A stretch of DNA of 64,000 bases from Symbiodinium natans (GCA_905221605.1 CAJNDS010001668.1:918276-982275); one strand, 5' to 3'; shown: positions 20,814 to 31,845, counted from the first letter of the stretch. The notes: generated from the sequence alone by a model not told the origin. Numbers and translations are program-made.

Positions 20814-20860
<47 letters not shown>
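20769..20860 (+). repeat. Poly-T tract
   Basis: About 90 bp, nearly all T with a few C and G, followed by CCCTAAA and CCCTAAAAA units. Confidence 0.95.
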
Positions 20861-20862
<2 letters not shown>

Positions 20863-21465
20863 GTTTCAGGTGAACCCTAAACCCTAAACCCTAAACCCTA
20901 AAAACCCTAAAAACCCTAAAAACCCTAAACACCCTAAACCCTAAACCCAAGACCATGAAAAATACGAAAAAAACCAGAAAACATACGAAAAAATAACCTG
21001 GACCCCCCTAAGCCTCTCCAAAAAGCCTTAAATCATGAATGCAAAAAACCCCAAGCACCCTTGCATCATCCAGCTCTAAACTCCTCTAAATGCCCTAAGC
21101 CTCTCCAACCAAGCCCTCAACACCAACAACGCCCTTGAACCTTAAATCATGAAACCCTCAAGTCCGAAGACCCTGAACCCATCCAACAACCCTAAACCCT
21201 CAAAGATGTCGAAAATCATATTTGGGCTGATTTAGCAGATTACAAAACTAACCTTAAAGCAGCTTTCTTTATTTAACTACTAAACATAAATTAAATATCC
21301 GAACCCTAAACTGGGTACTTGGGATGTTTCCTATTCACCCGTATTGGGTGTAAAAGGATCACTTTAGGAATTTCTGTTTGAGGGTGTCAAGGGCCAATCT
21401 AGTATATTATCGAACCCTGAACCCTAAACTCTAAACCTTAAACCCCAAACCCTCCATTGGGGCAG

Positions 21466-21543
21466 GCTCAGCCTCGGCGCGATCCCGGCCGCAGCGGCCG
21501 AGTTCGGCTGTCCGGGGCCCCTGCGCCAGGGCTTCGGGCGTTG
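21466..21543 (+). CDS. Candidate exon
   Basis: GGGGCAG|G then LSLGAIPAAAAEFGCPGP, then LRQGFGR, ending in phase 2 at CGTTG|GTTTAGGG. CCCTAAA-like units precede it. Codons end almost only in G/C. Confidence 0.65.
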
Positions 21544-21889
21544 GTTTAGGGTTTAGGGTTTGGGGTTTAGGGTTTGGGGTTTTGGGTTTTGTGGTTTGGG
21601 GTTTAGGGTTTTTGGGTTTATATAGGGCTTAGGGGCCCTTAGGGGTTTACGGGATTAAGGGTTCAAAGGGCTGAAGGTGCAAGGGTTTAAGGGTTTCAGG
21701 GTTTCAGGGTTTAGGGGTTTAGGGGTTTAAGAGTTCAAGGGTTTAAGGGTTTGAGGTTTAGGGTTTAAGGGGGTGGCGTGCGTCGAGGTTAAAGGATTTA
21801 GGGTCTCAGGGTGTAGAAACTCAGTTTAAACGGTTTGCGTTGGTTGTGAAACGCAAGGACGTGGGGAAAGGCGTTCAAGGTCTCTGGTC

Positions 21890-22012
21890 CTCAGCCTGGT
21901 AGTCCAGTGGTACTCTTTTCCCCTTTTTTGGGTTCTGGGTTCCCTTATGAAATGACCAGCCTCAAAAAGGGCACCCCTATGATAATACGGTTACTGGGCT
22001 ACCAAGTCAGAA
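21890..22012. mobile_element. Hairpin element, family E
   Basis: TGGTAGTCCAGTGGTACTC at the left and GGTTACTGGGCTACCAAG at the right pair; inner part holds TTCCCTTATGAAATGACCAG. Matches 47867-47985. Confidence 0.7.
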
Positions 22013-22371
22013 GGCTACTTGGATGTCCCCAACTCCTCAAACCTCTAAAACCCCTCAAGCCCCTGAAGCCCTCGCTAAGAACTCCTAACCCCAAAACCCG
22101 AAAAGACCCGAAAACATCTTCAACTCTAAACCCCCAAAGCCCCTAAAACCCTATAGCCCTCCCTAAGCAGCCCTAAAACTCTACAAACAAACCCCCCCAA
22201 GACCCCTGAAGCCCTCCCGAAGAAGCCCTTAAACCCTGCAAACAAGCCCCCACCAAAACCCTGTAGCACTCCCGAAAAAGCCCGCGAAACCCATAAACAA
22301 ACCCTCCAAAACCCCTATAGCCCTCCCTAAGCAGGCCGAAAACCCTACAAATGAACCCCCTTAAGACCCCT

Positions 22372-22490
22372 ATCCCTAAACCCTAAACCCTAAACCCTAA
22401 ACCCTAAACCCTAAACCCTAAACCCTAAACCCTAAACCCTAAACCCTAAGCCCTAAGCCGTAAGCCCTAAGCCCTAAGCCCTAAGTATAG
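22372..22490 (-). repeat. CCCTAAA tract passing into CCCTAAG
   Basis: About ten CCCTAAA units then a block of CCCTAAG/CGTAAG units. Confidence 0.95.
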
Positions 22491-22601
22491 CACTCCCGGA
22501 GGAGCCCTAAAACCCTACAAACATACCCCCCCAAAACCCCTGTAGCACTCCCTAAAGAAGCCCGAGAGCCCTAGAAAACCGCACTCCCGGCCTCCACCCA
22601 G

Positions 22602-22659
22602 GCGAGCACCGCATCCTTCAGCCGCGCGGATTGCATCAGCGCCTTCCCGCCGGTTCAAG
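22602..22659 (+). CDS. Candidate exon
   Basis: CCACCCAG|GCG to CAAG|GTTTAGGG, 19 codons plus one base: ASTASFSRADCISAFPPVQ. The donor is the first unit of the following TTTAGGG arm. Two other frames are open but with weaker codon bias. Confidence 0.6.
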
Positions 22660-22770
22660 GTTTAGGGTTTTTACGGTTAGGGTTTAGGGTTTAGGGTTTA
22701 GGGTTTAGGGTTTAGGGTTTAGGGTTTAGGGTTTAGGGTTTAGGGTTTAGGGTTTAGGGTTTAGGGTTTA
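22660..22770 (+). repeat. TTTAGGG array, intron 5' arm
   Basis: About 14 near-perfect units starting exactly at the proposed donor. Confidence 0.97.
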
Positions 22771-23458
22771 TGGTTCCCCCCCAAAAAGCACAAATATTGA
22801 TTCCTATGCTGCCCTTACCAGGAAGAGTTTTTGTTGGGTTGGGCTTCTTAGGCAAAGAGTAGTTCAGGGTCGTAGCTTCTTAGGGGCAGAAATTCTTAGG
22901 GTGCCATTGGGATCTTAGGCTTAGGGTTCTGGGGCCTTTGGGCCTTGAGGGAGTTGGGGTTTAGGGTTGTGGGTTTTGGGTTTTGGGTTTTCGGGTCTTC
23001 GGGTTTTAGGATTTGGGGGCGCATGGGGTCAAGGCGAGCTGCTGAGGCGAGCTACTGAGGATGTGTGGGGCCTTGTTGGGGTCTTGACGGGGACTCGCGT
23101 TTGTGTGAAGGTGTGCGCGTTTGCGTGAAGGTGTGGGCTTTTTTGGGGTTTCAGGTTTTGGTGCGTTGGGTCTGTTTTCAGAGCCCGTGGTATCTATAGG
23201 TGTTTCGGGTTTAAGCTTGTGGGGACCTTTCGGCTCATTTGGGGGTAATCCCTAACCTACTCAAACCCTAAACCCCAAACCCTAAAAACACTCATTCCGG
23301 GTCACTCCCTAATTAACCTACTTAAACCTTCAACCCAAAACCCCAAAACCCCAAAACCCTAAAACCCTAAAACCCTCATGTAGGGGTACTTAAGCCCTAA
23401 ACCCTAAACCCTAAATCCTAAACCCCAATTAAGGGCCACTGACCCCCTTATGTCTCAG

Positions 23459-23528
23459 GAATCACTTCGACCTGGCGCAGTCATTTTACATGGCCGCTCG
23501 GGCTGCGCTCCCAACACGGCGCTTTGCG
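23459..23528 (+). CDS. Candidate exon
   Basis: ATGTCTCAG|G then NHFDLAQSFYMAARAALP, then TRRFA, to TTTGCG|GTTTAGGG, phase 0 end. Amphipathic-helix composition. Confidence 0.65.
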
Positions 23529-23655
23529 GTTTAGGGTGTAGGGTTCAGGGTTTAGGGTTTAGGGTTTAGGGTGTAGGGTGTAGGGTGTAGGGTGTAGGGT
23601 GTAGGGTGTAGGGTGTAGGGTGTAGGGTGTAGGGTTTGGGTTTAGGGTTTAGGTT
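23529..23655 (+). repeat. TTTAGGG array with homogenised TGTAGGG block
   Basis: Begins at the donor; about ten consecutive TGTAGGG units in the middle. Confidence 0.95.
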
Positions 23656-24076
23656 TGGGGTTTCCTGTTTGAGTCGAGCCTGCTCGCAGCAGCTTCGCTT
23701 GTGGGGCTTAAAGGCTTAAAGGGCTCAGGGTTCAGGGTTTAGGGTTTAGGGGTGTTTAGGGTTTAGGGCTTCCAGGGTTTGAGTTTAGAGCTTTTCGGGG
23801 TTTTGATGGTTTCAGGGACGGTATGTAGGCGCTTGCTTTCAATGTGCCCAGGGGCTGGGACATGGCTTGTGATAAGGTTCTAAAAGGCTTTTAAGGGGAT
23901 GAACTTTGGGATAAGAGTCCCTTAGAAGTTCAATCCTGAGTTCAACAGGGACCTACCTATCTAATGGTGGGAAAACTAACGGTACCCTTCGGGGATCCCT
24001 TTCAAGGATTCTGATCTACTTAGGGGTAGAAAAGGGGTACCCCTGTTTTGGGTCCGTTTCCCTAGTTCCAGGTACA

Positions 24077-24312
24077 CACAAGCTGGGCCCCTAAATCCTC
24101 AACCCTAAACCCTAAGCACTAAACCCTAAACCCTAAACCCTTAACCCTTAACCCTTAACCCTTAACCCTTAACCCTTAACCCTTAACCCTTAACCCTTAA
24201 CCCTTAACCCTTAACCCTTAACCCTTAACCCTTAACCCTTAACCCTTAACCCTTAACCCTTAACCCTAACCCTAAACCCTCAACCCTCAACCCTAAACCC
24301 TAAACCCTAAAC
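24077..24312 (-). repeat. CCCTTAA block within CCCTAAA tract
   Basis: About 20 consecutive CCCTTAA units flanked by CCCTAAA, ending 6 bp before the next exon. Confidence 0.97.
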
Positions 24313-24318
24313 CTACAC

Positions 24319-24373
24319 AAGCTCGGCCAGCACCAGGGCGGAATCTTTCACGGCATCTTGCACTGTCCCTGCC
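24319..24373 (+). CDS. Candidate exon
   Basis: TACACAAG|CTC opens LGQHQGGIFHGILHCPC in phase 0, matching the phase-0 end at 23528. The donor is uncertain (GA at 24374). Confidence 0.5.
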
Positions 24374-24536
24374 GATCTATCCCCATACCCAAAGCCTTAA
24401 TTTGGGCCTCATTTCGGGTTACGATGGCCGGCCTGCAGACATCTTTCTTCATAAGCTACATCGTTTAGGTTTCAGGATTTAGGGTTTTGGGTTTGTGGTT
24501 TAGGGTTTAGGGTGAGCCCAAAGTTTGGAGACGCAG

Positions 24537-24612
24537 GCGCTTCAGTCGATGTCGCGGTATGATCAAGAGGATCCCGTGTGGAGCTACCCAGAAGCGCCCG
24601 GTCTGCTATGGC
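24537..24612 (+). CDS. Candidate exon
   Basis: GACGCAG|GCG leads into ALQSMSRYDQEDPVWSYP, then EAPGLLW. Highly protein-like. The donor is uncertain (GA at 24613). An AT-rich stretch follows (24700-24860) with TTAATTAA words and no ORF. Confidence 0.6.
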
Positions 24613-24977
24613 GAAGCATGTTTATAGTGCCCTGATCCGAGCAGTTCTCTGAATGTTGGTCCCTTTCTGGAGTCCCTTATATGCAGCTCCGTAGCAGAAT
24701 AGTGAAGTTAATTCGTTTACTTAAGTTAATTAATTTAATTCAACTACTTTAACTATTTTCAATTCTGAAAAGCTTTTGCAGTAATTGAATTCATCAAATT
24801 AATCAAACTAATTAGATTATTTAATTAAATTGGAGTGAATTGCCCTTTGTCCTTTCCAGAAGTGAGTGATTTAGGGTTCAGGTTTTAGGGTGTTTGGGGT
24901 TTAGGGCTTGAGGCTTCAGGATTGGGGGGGATCCCACCAGTCCTAAACATGTCGTGTACAAAGCAGAGGGTCCAGAC

Positions 24978-25062
24978 GAGGGCACTAAACCCTAACTAAA
25001 CCCTAAACCCTAAACCCTAAACCCTAAACCCTAAACCCTAAACCCTAAACCCTAAATCCTCT
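24978..25062 (-). repeat. CCCTAAA tract, intron 3' arm
   Basis: About ten units ending 13 bp before the next exon. Confidence 0.95.
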
Positions 25063-25075
25063 TCCGAGTGCTCAG

Positions 25076-25128
25076 GCCCTTAGGCTGAAGGGACTCCTTC
25101 ACCCTAAGCCATCAGACCGAACCCCTAG
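25076..25128 (+). CDS. Candidate exon
   Basis: GTGCTCAG|GCC to CCCTAG|GTTTAGGG, 17 codons plus two bases: ALRLKGLLHPKPSDRTP. Sits exactly between a CCCTAAA arm and a TTTAGGG arm. Confidence 0.55.
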
Positions 25129-25228
25129 GTTTAGGGTTCAGGGTTCAGGGTTCAGGGTTTAGGGTTTAGGGTTTAGGGTTTAGGGTTTAGGGTTCAGAGT
25201 TCAGGGTTTAGGGTTTAGGGTTTAGGGT
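25129..25228 (+). repeat. TTTAGGG/TTCAGGG array, intron 5' arm
   Basis: Starts at the proposed donor of the preceding exon. Confidence 0.95.
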
Positions 25229-25494
25229 AAAAGCCCCACAAGCCCTTTAAAAGCCCCAAAAATTTCTTGAAGCTCCTTGCACCCCGCGCCCGGTTTCACT
25301 CCGTAAGCCCTCCTAAACCCTCCGAAACCCCCCTAACCCCCATGACCCCCCATAAACTCCCCAAACTCCTGAAAGACCTGGCCGGTTTCAGGCAAAACCC
25401 GAAACCCTAAAACCCTCATACCCTACAATACCTTCATCCCCTAATACCCTAAAGACCCTACAACCCGAAACCCTATTGCTCTATACCCTAAACC

Positions 25495-26100
25495 CTGAAA
25501 TCCCTAAAATCCCTAAACCTAAACTCCTAAACTCCTAAACTCCTAAACTCCTAGACTCCTAAACTCCTAAACTCCTAAACTCCTAAACCCCTAAACCCCT
25601 AAACTCCGAAACTCCTAAACTTCTAAACTCCCAAACTCCTAAACTCCTAAACTCCTAAACTCCTAAACTCCTAAACTCCTAAACTCCTAAACTCCTAAAC
25701 TCCTAAACTCCTAAACTCCTAAACTCCTAAACTCCTAAACTAAACTCCTAAACTCCTAAACTTCTAAACTAAACTCCTAAACTCCTAAACTCCTAAGCCC
25801 TAAACCCTAAACTCCTAAACTCCTAAACTCCTAAACTCCTAAACTCCTAAACTCCTAAACTCCTAAACTCCTAAACTCCTAAACTCCTAAACTCCTAAAC
25901 TCCTAAACTCCTAAACTCCTAAACTCCTAAACTCCTAAACTAAACAAACTAAACTCCTAAACTCCTAAACTCCTAAACTCCTAAACTCCTAAACTCCTAA
26001 ACTAAACTCCTAAACTAAACTCCTAAACTCCTAAACTCCTAAGCCCTAAACCCTAAACTCCTAAACTCCTAAACTCCTAAGCCCTAAACCCTAAACTCCT
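25495..26100 (-). repeat. CTCCTAAA array (600 bp)
   Basis: More than 60 CTCCTAAA eight-base units, with rare CCCTAAA and deleted units. By far the largest variant array in the window; it ends just before the exon at 26120. Confidence 0.97.
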
Positions 26101-26119
26101 AGACCCAAGGAACCCCAAG

Positions 26120-26158
26120 TCGGCGCGCTTCTCCGATCCTCGGCCGCTCGGTGGCGGG
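26120..26158 (+). CDS. Candidate exon (13 codons)
   Basis: ACCCCAAG|TCG to GGCGGG|GTTTTAG, phase 0 to 0, SARFSDPRPLGGG. TTTAGGG units follow at 26200-26350. Confidence 0.5.
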
Positions 26159-26339
26159 GTTTTAGCTCCTCAGCGGGTGCCAGTGTGTTTAGATCTTGTT
26201 TTGGGTTTAGGGTTTAGGGTTTAGGGCTTAGGGTTTAGGGTTTAGGGTTTAGGGTTTAGGGTTTAGGGTTTACCGGTTTAGGGTTTGGAGTCTAGGGTTT
26301 AGGGTTCAGGGTTTAGGGTTTGGGGTTTGGGGTTTGGGG

Positions 26340-26480
26340 TTTAGGGTGATCATGGGTTTCCCTACTACCCACCCCCCCTCCACACTTGCCCCAACCTAGG
26401 TTCCCATTAGTCTTCATCATCCCTAGAAAGCCTTAATTAGGGGGGGGGAACCTAGGGGGGGAGTATAGTTAGGGCTTGGT
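26340..26480. mobile_element. Hairpin element, family F
   Basis: CATGGGTTTCCCTACTACC, AACCTAGGTTCCC and GGGGAACCTAGGG words as at 18225. A run of about 24 G follows at 26580-26604. Confidence 0.5.
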
Positions 26481-26884
26481 ATTTGGGGTTTAGGGTGTAG
26501 GGTGTAGGGTTTAGGGTTTAGGGTTTAGGGGTTTAGGGGTTTAGGGGTTTAGAGGTTTCGGGTTTAGGGCTTTAGAGGTCGGGGGGGGGGGGGGGGGGGG
26601 GGGGTTGGTAGGGTTTCGCGATTGTTTTGGGTTTGAGAGACAGGGTAGTCTAGGGCTTAGGGCGTACGGGTTTTGGGTTTAGGGATTTTTTTATAGGTAT
26701 GTGTTGTGGGTAAGTCTGTCTAAAGAACGATGTGTGTCGGGTGAGGGGTTTCGGCACGGAAGCCTCTGCTTCGGGTCGGGGCACATGCTCTTCCTTTTCC
26801 TGACACCCACTAAACCCTAAACCTTATGAACCCCTAAAAGCCTGTCAGCCCTACAAGCCCTACAAGCCCTATAAACGAACTGCA

Positions 26885-27030
26885 GAGCCACCCCGAGGGC
26901 TTTGCCGATATTTCAAAGGGGAACTGCAACAGAGGGGCCAATTGCAACTTCCGGCACGAGGAGTGCGAGAATTACAAGAAGGGGAGATGCAGCAACCCAA
27001 ATTGCCGGAGGAATCGCTGTTAGAAGACGA
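26885..27030 (+). pseudogene. CCCH-like zinc-finger remnant with frameshift
   Basis: TGC CGA TAT TTC AAA GGG reads CRYFKG; one extra base later the frame gives NCNRGANCNFRH, then EECENYKKGRCSNPNC. Removing the frame break, the Cys and His spacing would be C-x6-C-x5-C-x3-H, near the CCCH finger type. The break in a G run may be an assembly error or true decay. The downstream ORF (to 27223) is in another frame. Confidence 0.45.
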
Positions 27031-27523
27031 GCTCTTGTACCGGCCATACCAAGCGAGGTCCTTGGCCGTTGAAAAGCAGCCCGAGTCGGCCCTATTGTCT
27101 TCACCTACCATGACCCAAACGGGGTCCTCTGGTTTTGAAGACATCATCGGCTTTGTGAGTATCAGGTTTTTGTCACCTGTGGGCTTGAATGCCGGTGGCG
27201 CTCCCACTTCCCAAGGGTTGTGACTCTACTGGGAGGGGAAAACCCAAAGAAGAGCCTGATGTGGGCTTCCCTTCCCCTGAACAAAGAAAAGAACCTCAAG
27301 CCCCTAAAACATTTGCTTCTGTACCGGGCCCCTGAGCCATCCCATAGCCCCCCTAAAAAACCCTCCCAACACCCTCAGTGGCCCGAAGCCCTGCATATCC
27401 CCCTGCATAACCTGGGACTTCCACCAAATCGACGCAAGGGGCACTACCTGGCCCGAATAAAGTAGCCTTAAGCCCGACCCGAAGGGGCCCTAAACCCTAA
27501 ATCGCTTTAGATCAGCCTACAAG

Positions 27524-27601
27524 CCCTCAAATGTCCGTTGTTCGCGCCTTGCACGCCGAGCTCACGCGAGGCCGACGAAGCACTGAGCTCCCCTTGCCCA
27601 G
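27524..27601 (+). CDS. Candidate exon
   Basis: CTACAAG|C then PQMSVVRALHAELTRGR, then RSTELPLP, to TTGCCCAG|GC, phase 2 end with a GC donor. Strong G/C-ending bias relative to the longer ORF in the next frame. Confidence 0.6.
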
Positions 27602-27809
27602 GCCTCGCGAGGGTTTGCGGCTTCTCATTCGCTCTTGCTCTTATTTCCCCTTTCTTGTGGTTTAGGTTCAACCGTTCCCTTCTCAGCCCCTGTACACCAA
27701 AAAGGGGCACCCTTTCCATTCCTGGGTTGCCTAGGCTTCGGGCTTCAAAAAGAATCGCCAGGCAAGTAGAAGTGCCAAGTGAGTGCAGCTCTGGCCTGAA
27801 CTGCCAAGC

Positions 27810-27858
27810 TAAACCCTAAACCCTAAACCCTAAACCCTAAACCCTAAACCCTAAACCC
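27810..27858 (-). repeat. CCCTAAA tract followed by G-run
   Basis: Seven units, then about 25 bases of G with one T, about 10 bp before the next exon's pyrimidine-poor acceptor. Confidence 0.95.
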
Positions 27859-27894
27859 TGGGGGGGGGGGGGGGGTGGGGGGGGAACTCTTCAG

Positions 27895-27962
27895 GCTTTT
27901 CGATGTCATAGGGCCATCCAGGAGGCCAGCGCCTTCCACGTCTCGGAGATCTCGGAACCCTT
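27895..27962 (+). CDS. Candidate exon
   Basis: CTCTTCAG|GCT opens AFRCHRAIQEASAFHVSE, then ISEP, to CCCTT|GTTACGG, phase 2. Good codon bias. Confidence 0.65.
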
Positions 27963-27984
27963 GTTACGGGGAATTTCAGGGCTT

Positions 27985-28072
27985 GGTAGGGTTTAGGGTG
28001 TAGGGTTTAGGGTTTAGGGTTTAGGGTTTAGGGTTTAGGGTTTAGGGTTTAGGGTTTAGGGTTCAGGGTCTT
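27985..28072 (+). repeat. TTTAGGG array
   Basis: About 12 units with TGTAGGG and TTCAGGG variants, 20 bp after the proposed donor. Confidence 0.95.
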
Positions 28073-28320
28073 ATGGTTGTTCTAAATTCAAACCTCATGA
28101 GCTTCAGATTTCAAGATCTGAACTAGCTCCGGCCTAGAAACAGGGTTTAGCGTTTTCTAGGGTCTTGAAACACAAGCCCGCCTTCCAAGCCACAGCATCC
28201 TAAACCCCCAAGCCCCAAAAACCCTAAACCCGAAACACTCATTAAACCTAGGGCCCTAAACCCTAAACCACTAAACCAACAAATCTAAAGCTTGCTTTTC
28301 AACAAGCCTGCTTTGCACAG

Positions 28321-28406
28321 ACGCGATCGCGCTGGAGCTCCTTGGAGTCATTTGACTTTCGAGCTTAGGAGGGCTGCGAGCCCCTCATCCGAAGGGAGAG
28401 CTCTCA
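28321..28406 (+). CDS. Candidate exon core, one or two exons
   Basis: A first piece after GCACAG| reads DAIALELLG. A second after GAGCTTAG|GAG (28369) reads EGCEPLIRRESS and ends at TCTCA|GTTTAGGG. The second piece is better supported by its borders. Confidence 0.5.
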
Positions 28407-28718
28407 GTTTAGGGTTTAGGGTTTTGGGTTTAGGGTTAAGGGTTTAGGGTGTAGGGTTTAGGGTTTAGGGTGGCTTAGATGAGGAATGTCATTCATGTCG
28501 TCCACCTCCTGGATGCAAACCTGGAGAGAATATCCTTTGGCATCTTAAAGAGTTTCAACAATAACGGGTATAGGGTTTATAGGGCTTCGGACAGAGGGCT
28601 TCTTTGCGCTCCCTTATTGTTCAGAAGAGTATGTATGTGCCCTAAGCCCTAGAGGGCTTCGGCCTTCGAGCTTAGGGTTTTGGGCTTGGGTTCCGGCGTT
28701 TGCAGATTGTTCTTTCAG

Positions 28719-28776
28719 GCTCCTCCTTCAGACGGAGCGCTCGCTGTCGCTGCTATCGCGGACCACGCGGCCAGAG
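28719..28776 (+). CDS. Candidate exon
   Basis: TTGTTCTTTCAG|GCT, an excellent acceptor, opens APPSDGALAVAAIADHAA then R, ending in phase 1 at CCAGAG|GC. Ala-rich helix. Confidence 0.65.
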
Positions 28777-28954
28777 GCTGGGCTTCGTAAACATTAGCGT
28801 TTGTAGGATTTAGGAGGTAGTTGCCAGTGGGACGAATATAGGGGTTTACCTTGCGATAGTACTTAGGGTTTATAGGCTTTAGGGTTACCATTTTTCTTTG
28901 AGCTCCTTAGGCTTAGGGTTTAGGGTTTTTGGAGGTTTGTGTTAGGGCGTCAAG

Positions 28955-29001
28955 GATCCAACCTCAACTCTGCCAGCGCTGGCCCGAAACCGGACCTCAG
29001 G
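28955..29001 (+). CDS. Candidate exon, frame unresolved
   Basis: CGTCAAG|GA starts a stretch open in three frames; phase from the previous exon favours SNLNSASAGPKPDLR, codon bias favours IQPQLCQRWPETGPQG. A C run lies downstream at 29233-29251. Confidence 0.4.
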
Positions 29002-29623
29002 GCATCAGGGTCCGCTTGTCGCAGTCAGAGCTGAGAAGCCTGATGTCCACTAGGTTGAGAACGTGTTGGGTGTCGGGACCCCTTAACCCGAAGTTTCCCC
29101 AAACCCTTGCAATACTTGCGTTTTTTGAGTAATTGAGTACGAGTGTGTTCAGATTTTTTGGGGCGTTGGGTTTTTAGTATTCAAGCTTCAGGAACAAATC
29201 CGGATCCTCTTTCGAGAGATTTCCCGCGGCGCCCCCCCCCCCCCCCCCCCAAGCAAATCTAGGGGAGGTTATGCTTTAGAGGGTTTCGGGTTAGTTTAAT
29301 CACAGACTTCCAGGTTTTCAGGTTCTAGCACAGGGGTCTAGAGCATTTTTTGTTGTTTGCATTTGCTGAGTTCGGCCCGAAACCTTACACACCCGATACA
29401 GATGCGAATGCTAAACCCTAAACCCAAATTGGTCCCAGTGCCCTAGTAATACCCTAAGTTAAGCCCGAAAGCCCAAACCCTAAACCCTACTTCAGCCCCA
29501 AACCAAACCCGAAGCCCTAAACCCCAAACCCTAAACCCTAGGCCCTAAGCCCTGAAGCCCTGAAGCCCGAAGTCAACCCTAAACTCCTGCACTCGTAGCT
29601 TGAGAGTGTGAGAAGTCCCGGAG

Positions 29624-29654
29624 GAACTCTGGAGCAACGCCACGGAGGTCATGG
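29624..29654 (+). CDS. Candidate small exon
   Basis: CCCGGAG|GAA to ATGG|GTTTAGGG, ELWSNATEVM plus one base. CCCTAAA words precede it (29470-29585). Confidence 0.5.
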
Positions 29655-29935
29655 GTTTAGGGTTTAGGGCTTAGGGTTTTGGGCTCAGGGGTTTTGGGCT
29701 CAGGGGTTTAGGGTTTTGGGTATAGGGTTAGGGTTTAGGGTTTAGGGTTTAGGGTTTAGGGTTTTGGGTTTCGAGTTCGAGTTCTGGGCTTGGGGTTTAG
29801 GGTTTAGGGTTTCGGGTTTCGGGTTTTAGGGTTTAGGGTTTAGGGTTTAGGGTTTAGGGTTTAGGGTTTAGGGTTTAGGGTTTAGGGTTTAGGGTTTAGG
29901 GTTTAGGGTTTAGGGTTTAGGGTTTAGGGGAGCAA
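29655..29935 (+). repeat. TTTAGGG array, 280 bp, intron 5' arm
   Basis: Mixed TTTTGGG, TTTCGGG and TTTAGGG units ending in about 16 perfect TTTAGGG copies; starts at the proposed donor. Confidence 0.97.
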
Positions 29936-30010
29936 GGACACGGTTTCGGGTTTTTGGATTTCTGGGAGCCGCTTTGGCTCATGGGTAGTTCTTGGAATGG
30001 GGTTCTGGGG

Positions 30011-30137
30011 TCTACAGGGTGGGGCCCTCTAGTTATAAGTAGAGTTATAAGGGCCCTAAATTGGGTTATAAGGACCCTAAGTTAGGTTATAAGTCCCTTA
30101 ACTACAGTTAGTATAGTAAGGGGGCCCCACCCTGTAG
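30011..30137. mobile_element. Hairpin element, family B
   Basis: CTACAGGGTGGGGCCC and GGGCCCCACCCTGTAG are perfect terminal inverted repeats around TATAAG-rich sequence. No ORF. Confidence 0.85.
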
Positions 30138-30523
30138 TGAGTTTGTAGAAAGGACGGGGGGGGGGGGTCTCAATGGGTTTATAGGGGATCTTATAGGGGT
30201 CAGGGTCCATAGAGTCAAAGAGTGACAGCGGCGACTACAGCAATCGTGGTGCAGGTATAACCCTATATAGCTACCCATGAGCCTCATAAGCTTCAAAACC
30301 ATCAGCAAGATTCCCATTCGCAAGCCACACCATCAGCAAGATTCCCATTCGCAAGCCACAGTGGTGGTCCCGCGTTTCCGAAACCACAAGCCCCCAACCC
30401 CTGATTGCATCCAAAGCTTGTTTGTATTCAGGCTGATAAGCTTCAATGCAGCTGATCAAATTTGTGCCCCAGACCCTACCTAAACCCTGAACCCTGCGTA
30501 AACCCTAAACCCTCAGATCACAG

Positions 30524-30611
30524 AGTTGTCTCTGAAGAGTCTGACACCCTCTCCATGGACGCACCTCCGGCATGGCAAGGGCTGGCGTATGACAACGCCT
30601 CCCTCATCTAG
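30524..30611 (+). CDS. Candidate exon, frame unresolved
   Basis: GATCACAG|AG begins an 88-base core. Codon bias favours VVSEESDTLSMDAPPAWQ, then GLAYDNASLI, which reaches TAG at the core end. Phase from the previous exon favours LSLKSLTPSPWTHLRHGKGW, ending at CTAG|GA. Confidence 0.5.
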
Positions 30612-31048
30612 GAGCCCCTAAACCCTAAAGCCTAAGCCCAAGAGACCCTGAAGCCCAAAGGCCCAGGGCCCTAAGCAGGATCCGGCACCATGCTGCTTTT
30701 GTAGAAAACGGTCGTAAGCCCGCGTCACGCCAAACTACGATACGCCCTAACCCAAAAATTAGTAAGCTGTAATTTTAAGAAATCAGGACGGTCATGCGGG
30801 TTCTTGCACTTCAGCATCAGAAAGGGGGTTCAGGTCTCTGGGGCCCAAAGCAGCCGAGGGTTTAGATTGGGGCATTAGGCCATATCAGCTAGCTGCTTGA
30901 ATATGGATATATGGATGTCTCTCTCTCTCTCTATATATATATATGTGTGTATGTATCTATATATACGGGAGTGTACACGTATAAATTGTTTCGGCCAAAA
31001 ACATGTCAGTGCCATTCTGTATATGTACATACATACGACACCCCGCAG

Positions 31049-31107
31049 CCTCAAACCCGCCCCGGCCACGGCCTTAGCTTTGGAAGGCCTGCAGCCACTT
31101 CCAGCAG
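31049..31107 (+). CDS. Candidate exon
   Basis: ACACCCCGCAG|C then LKPAPATALALEGLQPLP, with GC donors possible at 31087 or 31108. Intron to its left carries CT/TA microsatellites (30919-30966). Confidence 0.5.
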
Positions 31108-31777
31108 GCCACGAAGGCAAGAATGGCCAGCCGGCTTGAGGTTTGACTTTCTGAACACGCAACCCTTAACCATAAACCCTAAATTGGCCCTAAACCCTAG
31201 ATCTTGATTTCGGATTGGAGCAAAGGGCCTCTTCGAAGCCTGGTGAGGGTGCAGTTGTGCGGCGTGGGGTGTTCGATTGTTTGGGTCTGAATGTTTCGAC
31301 TCCCCTACGCTAAGCCCGACACCTTGACTCCCCCGAACGTGCACGGCGCCTAAGATGTAGGCAATCATCAGAAGTTTTTGAGGTGGAGGGTCCTTCTGAG
31401 TGCGTCGCTCGCGTTGAGTCTAGGTGAGGGTTTCATATGTGCGAGCACTTTCCTTTGAGTTCCCTCCCTCCTTAAAACCATCCCTGCACCCCAAACCCTA
31501 AACCCTAATCCCTAATCCCTAGTCCTTGAATCATCTCCGAAGGTTTTACGCACCAGACCCTCGGTTCCGCACCCGGTCCTGAGAACCGCCCTGAACCAAA
31601 CTCCCTGTGGGGGGTTTTGGGGTGTGGGGGTTTCGGGCTTACACTGGGGCTCCCATCTTGCGGTTTTTGTTCTCTGGTTGAAGATTGAAGGTATGGGGTC
31701 ATACTCAGGGTTTGAGGAAGCCTCCAAAACCTACCGAAATCCTGTGAAGCATAAGCCCTGCGGCAGATCACCCGCAG

Positions 31778-31845
31778 GTCATTCGGCAGCTACCAACATG
31801 GGAGCAGAATTACGCCGCAGCTTTGGCAGCAGTTTTTTGGGGGAG
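31778..31845 (+). CDS. Candidate exon
   Basis: CACCCGCAG|GTC to GGGGGAG|GTGG, reading VIRQLPTWEQNYAAALAA, then VFWG, phase 2 end. The longer ATG ORF in the next frame is also plausible. Confidence 0.5.

Noticed and set aside
5470-26100. CRISPR array
   Set aside because: Repeats are 7-8 bp and contiguous, without unique spacers of constant length.
30875-31368. Overlapping ORFs on both strands around the TA/CT microsatellite
   Set aside because: Driven by low-complexity sequence; only the short core at 31049-31107 has exon-like borders.
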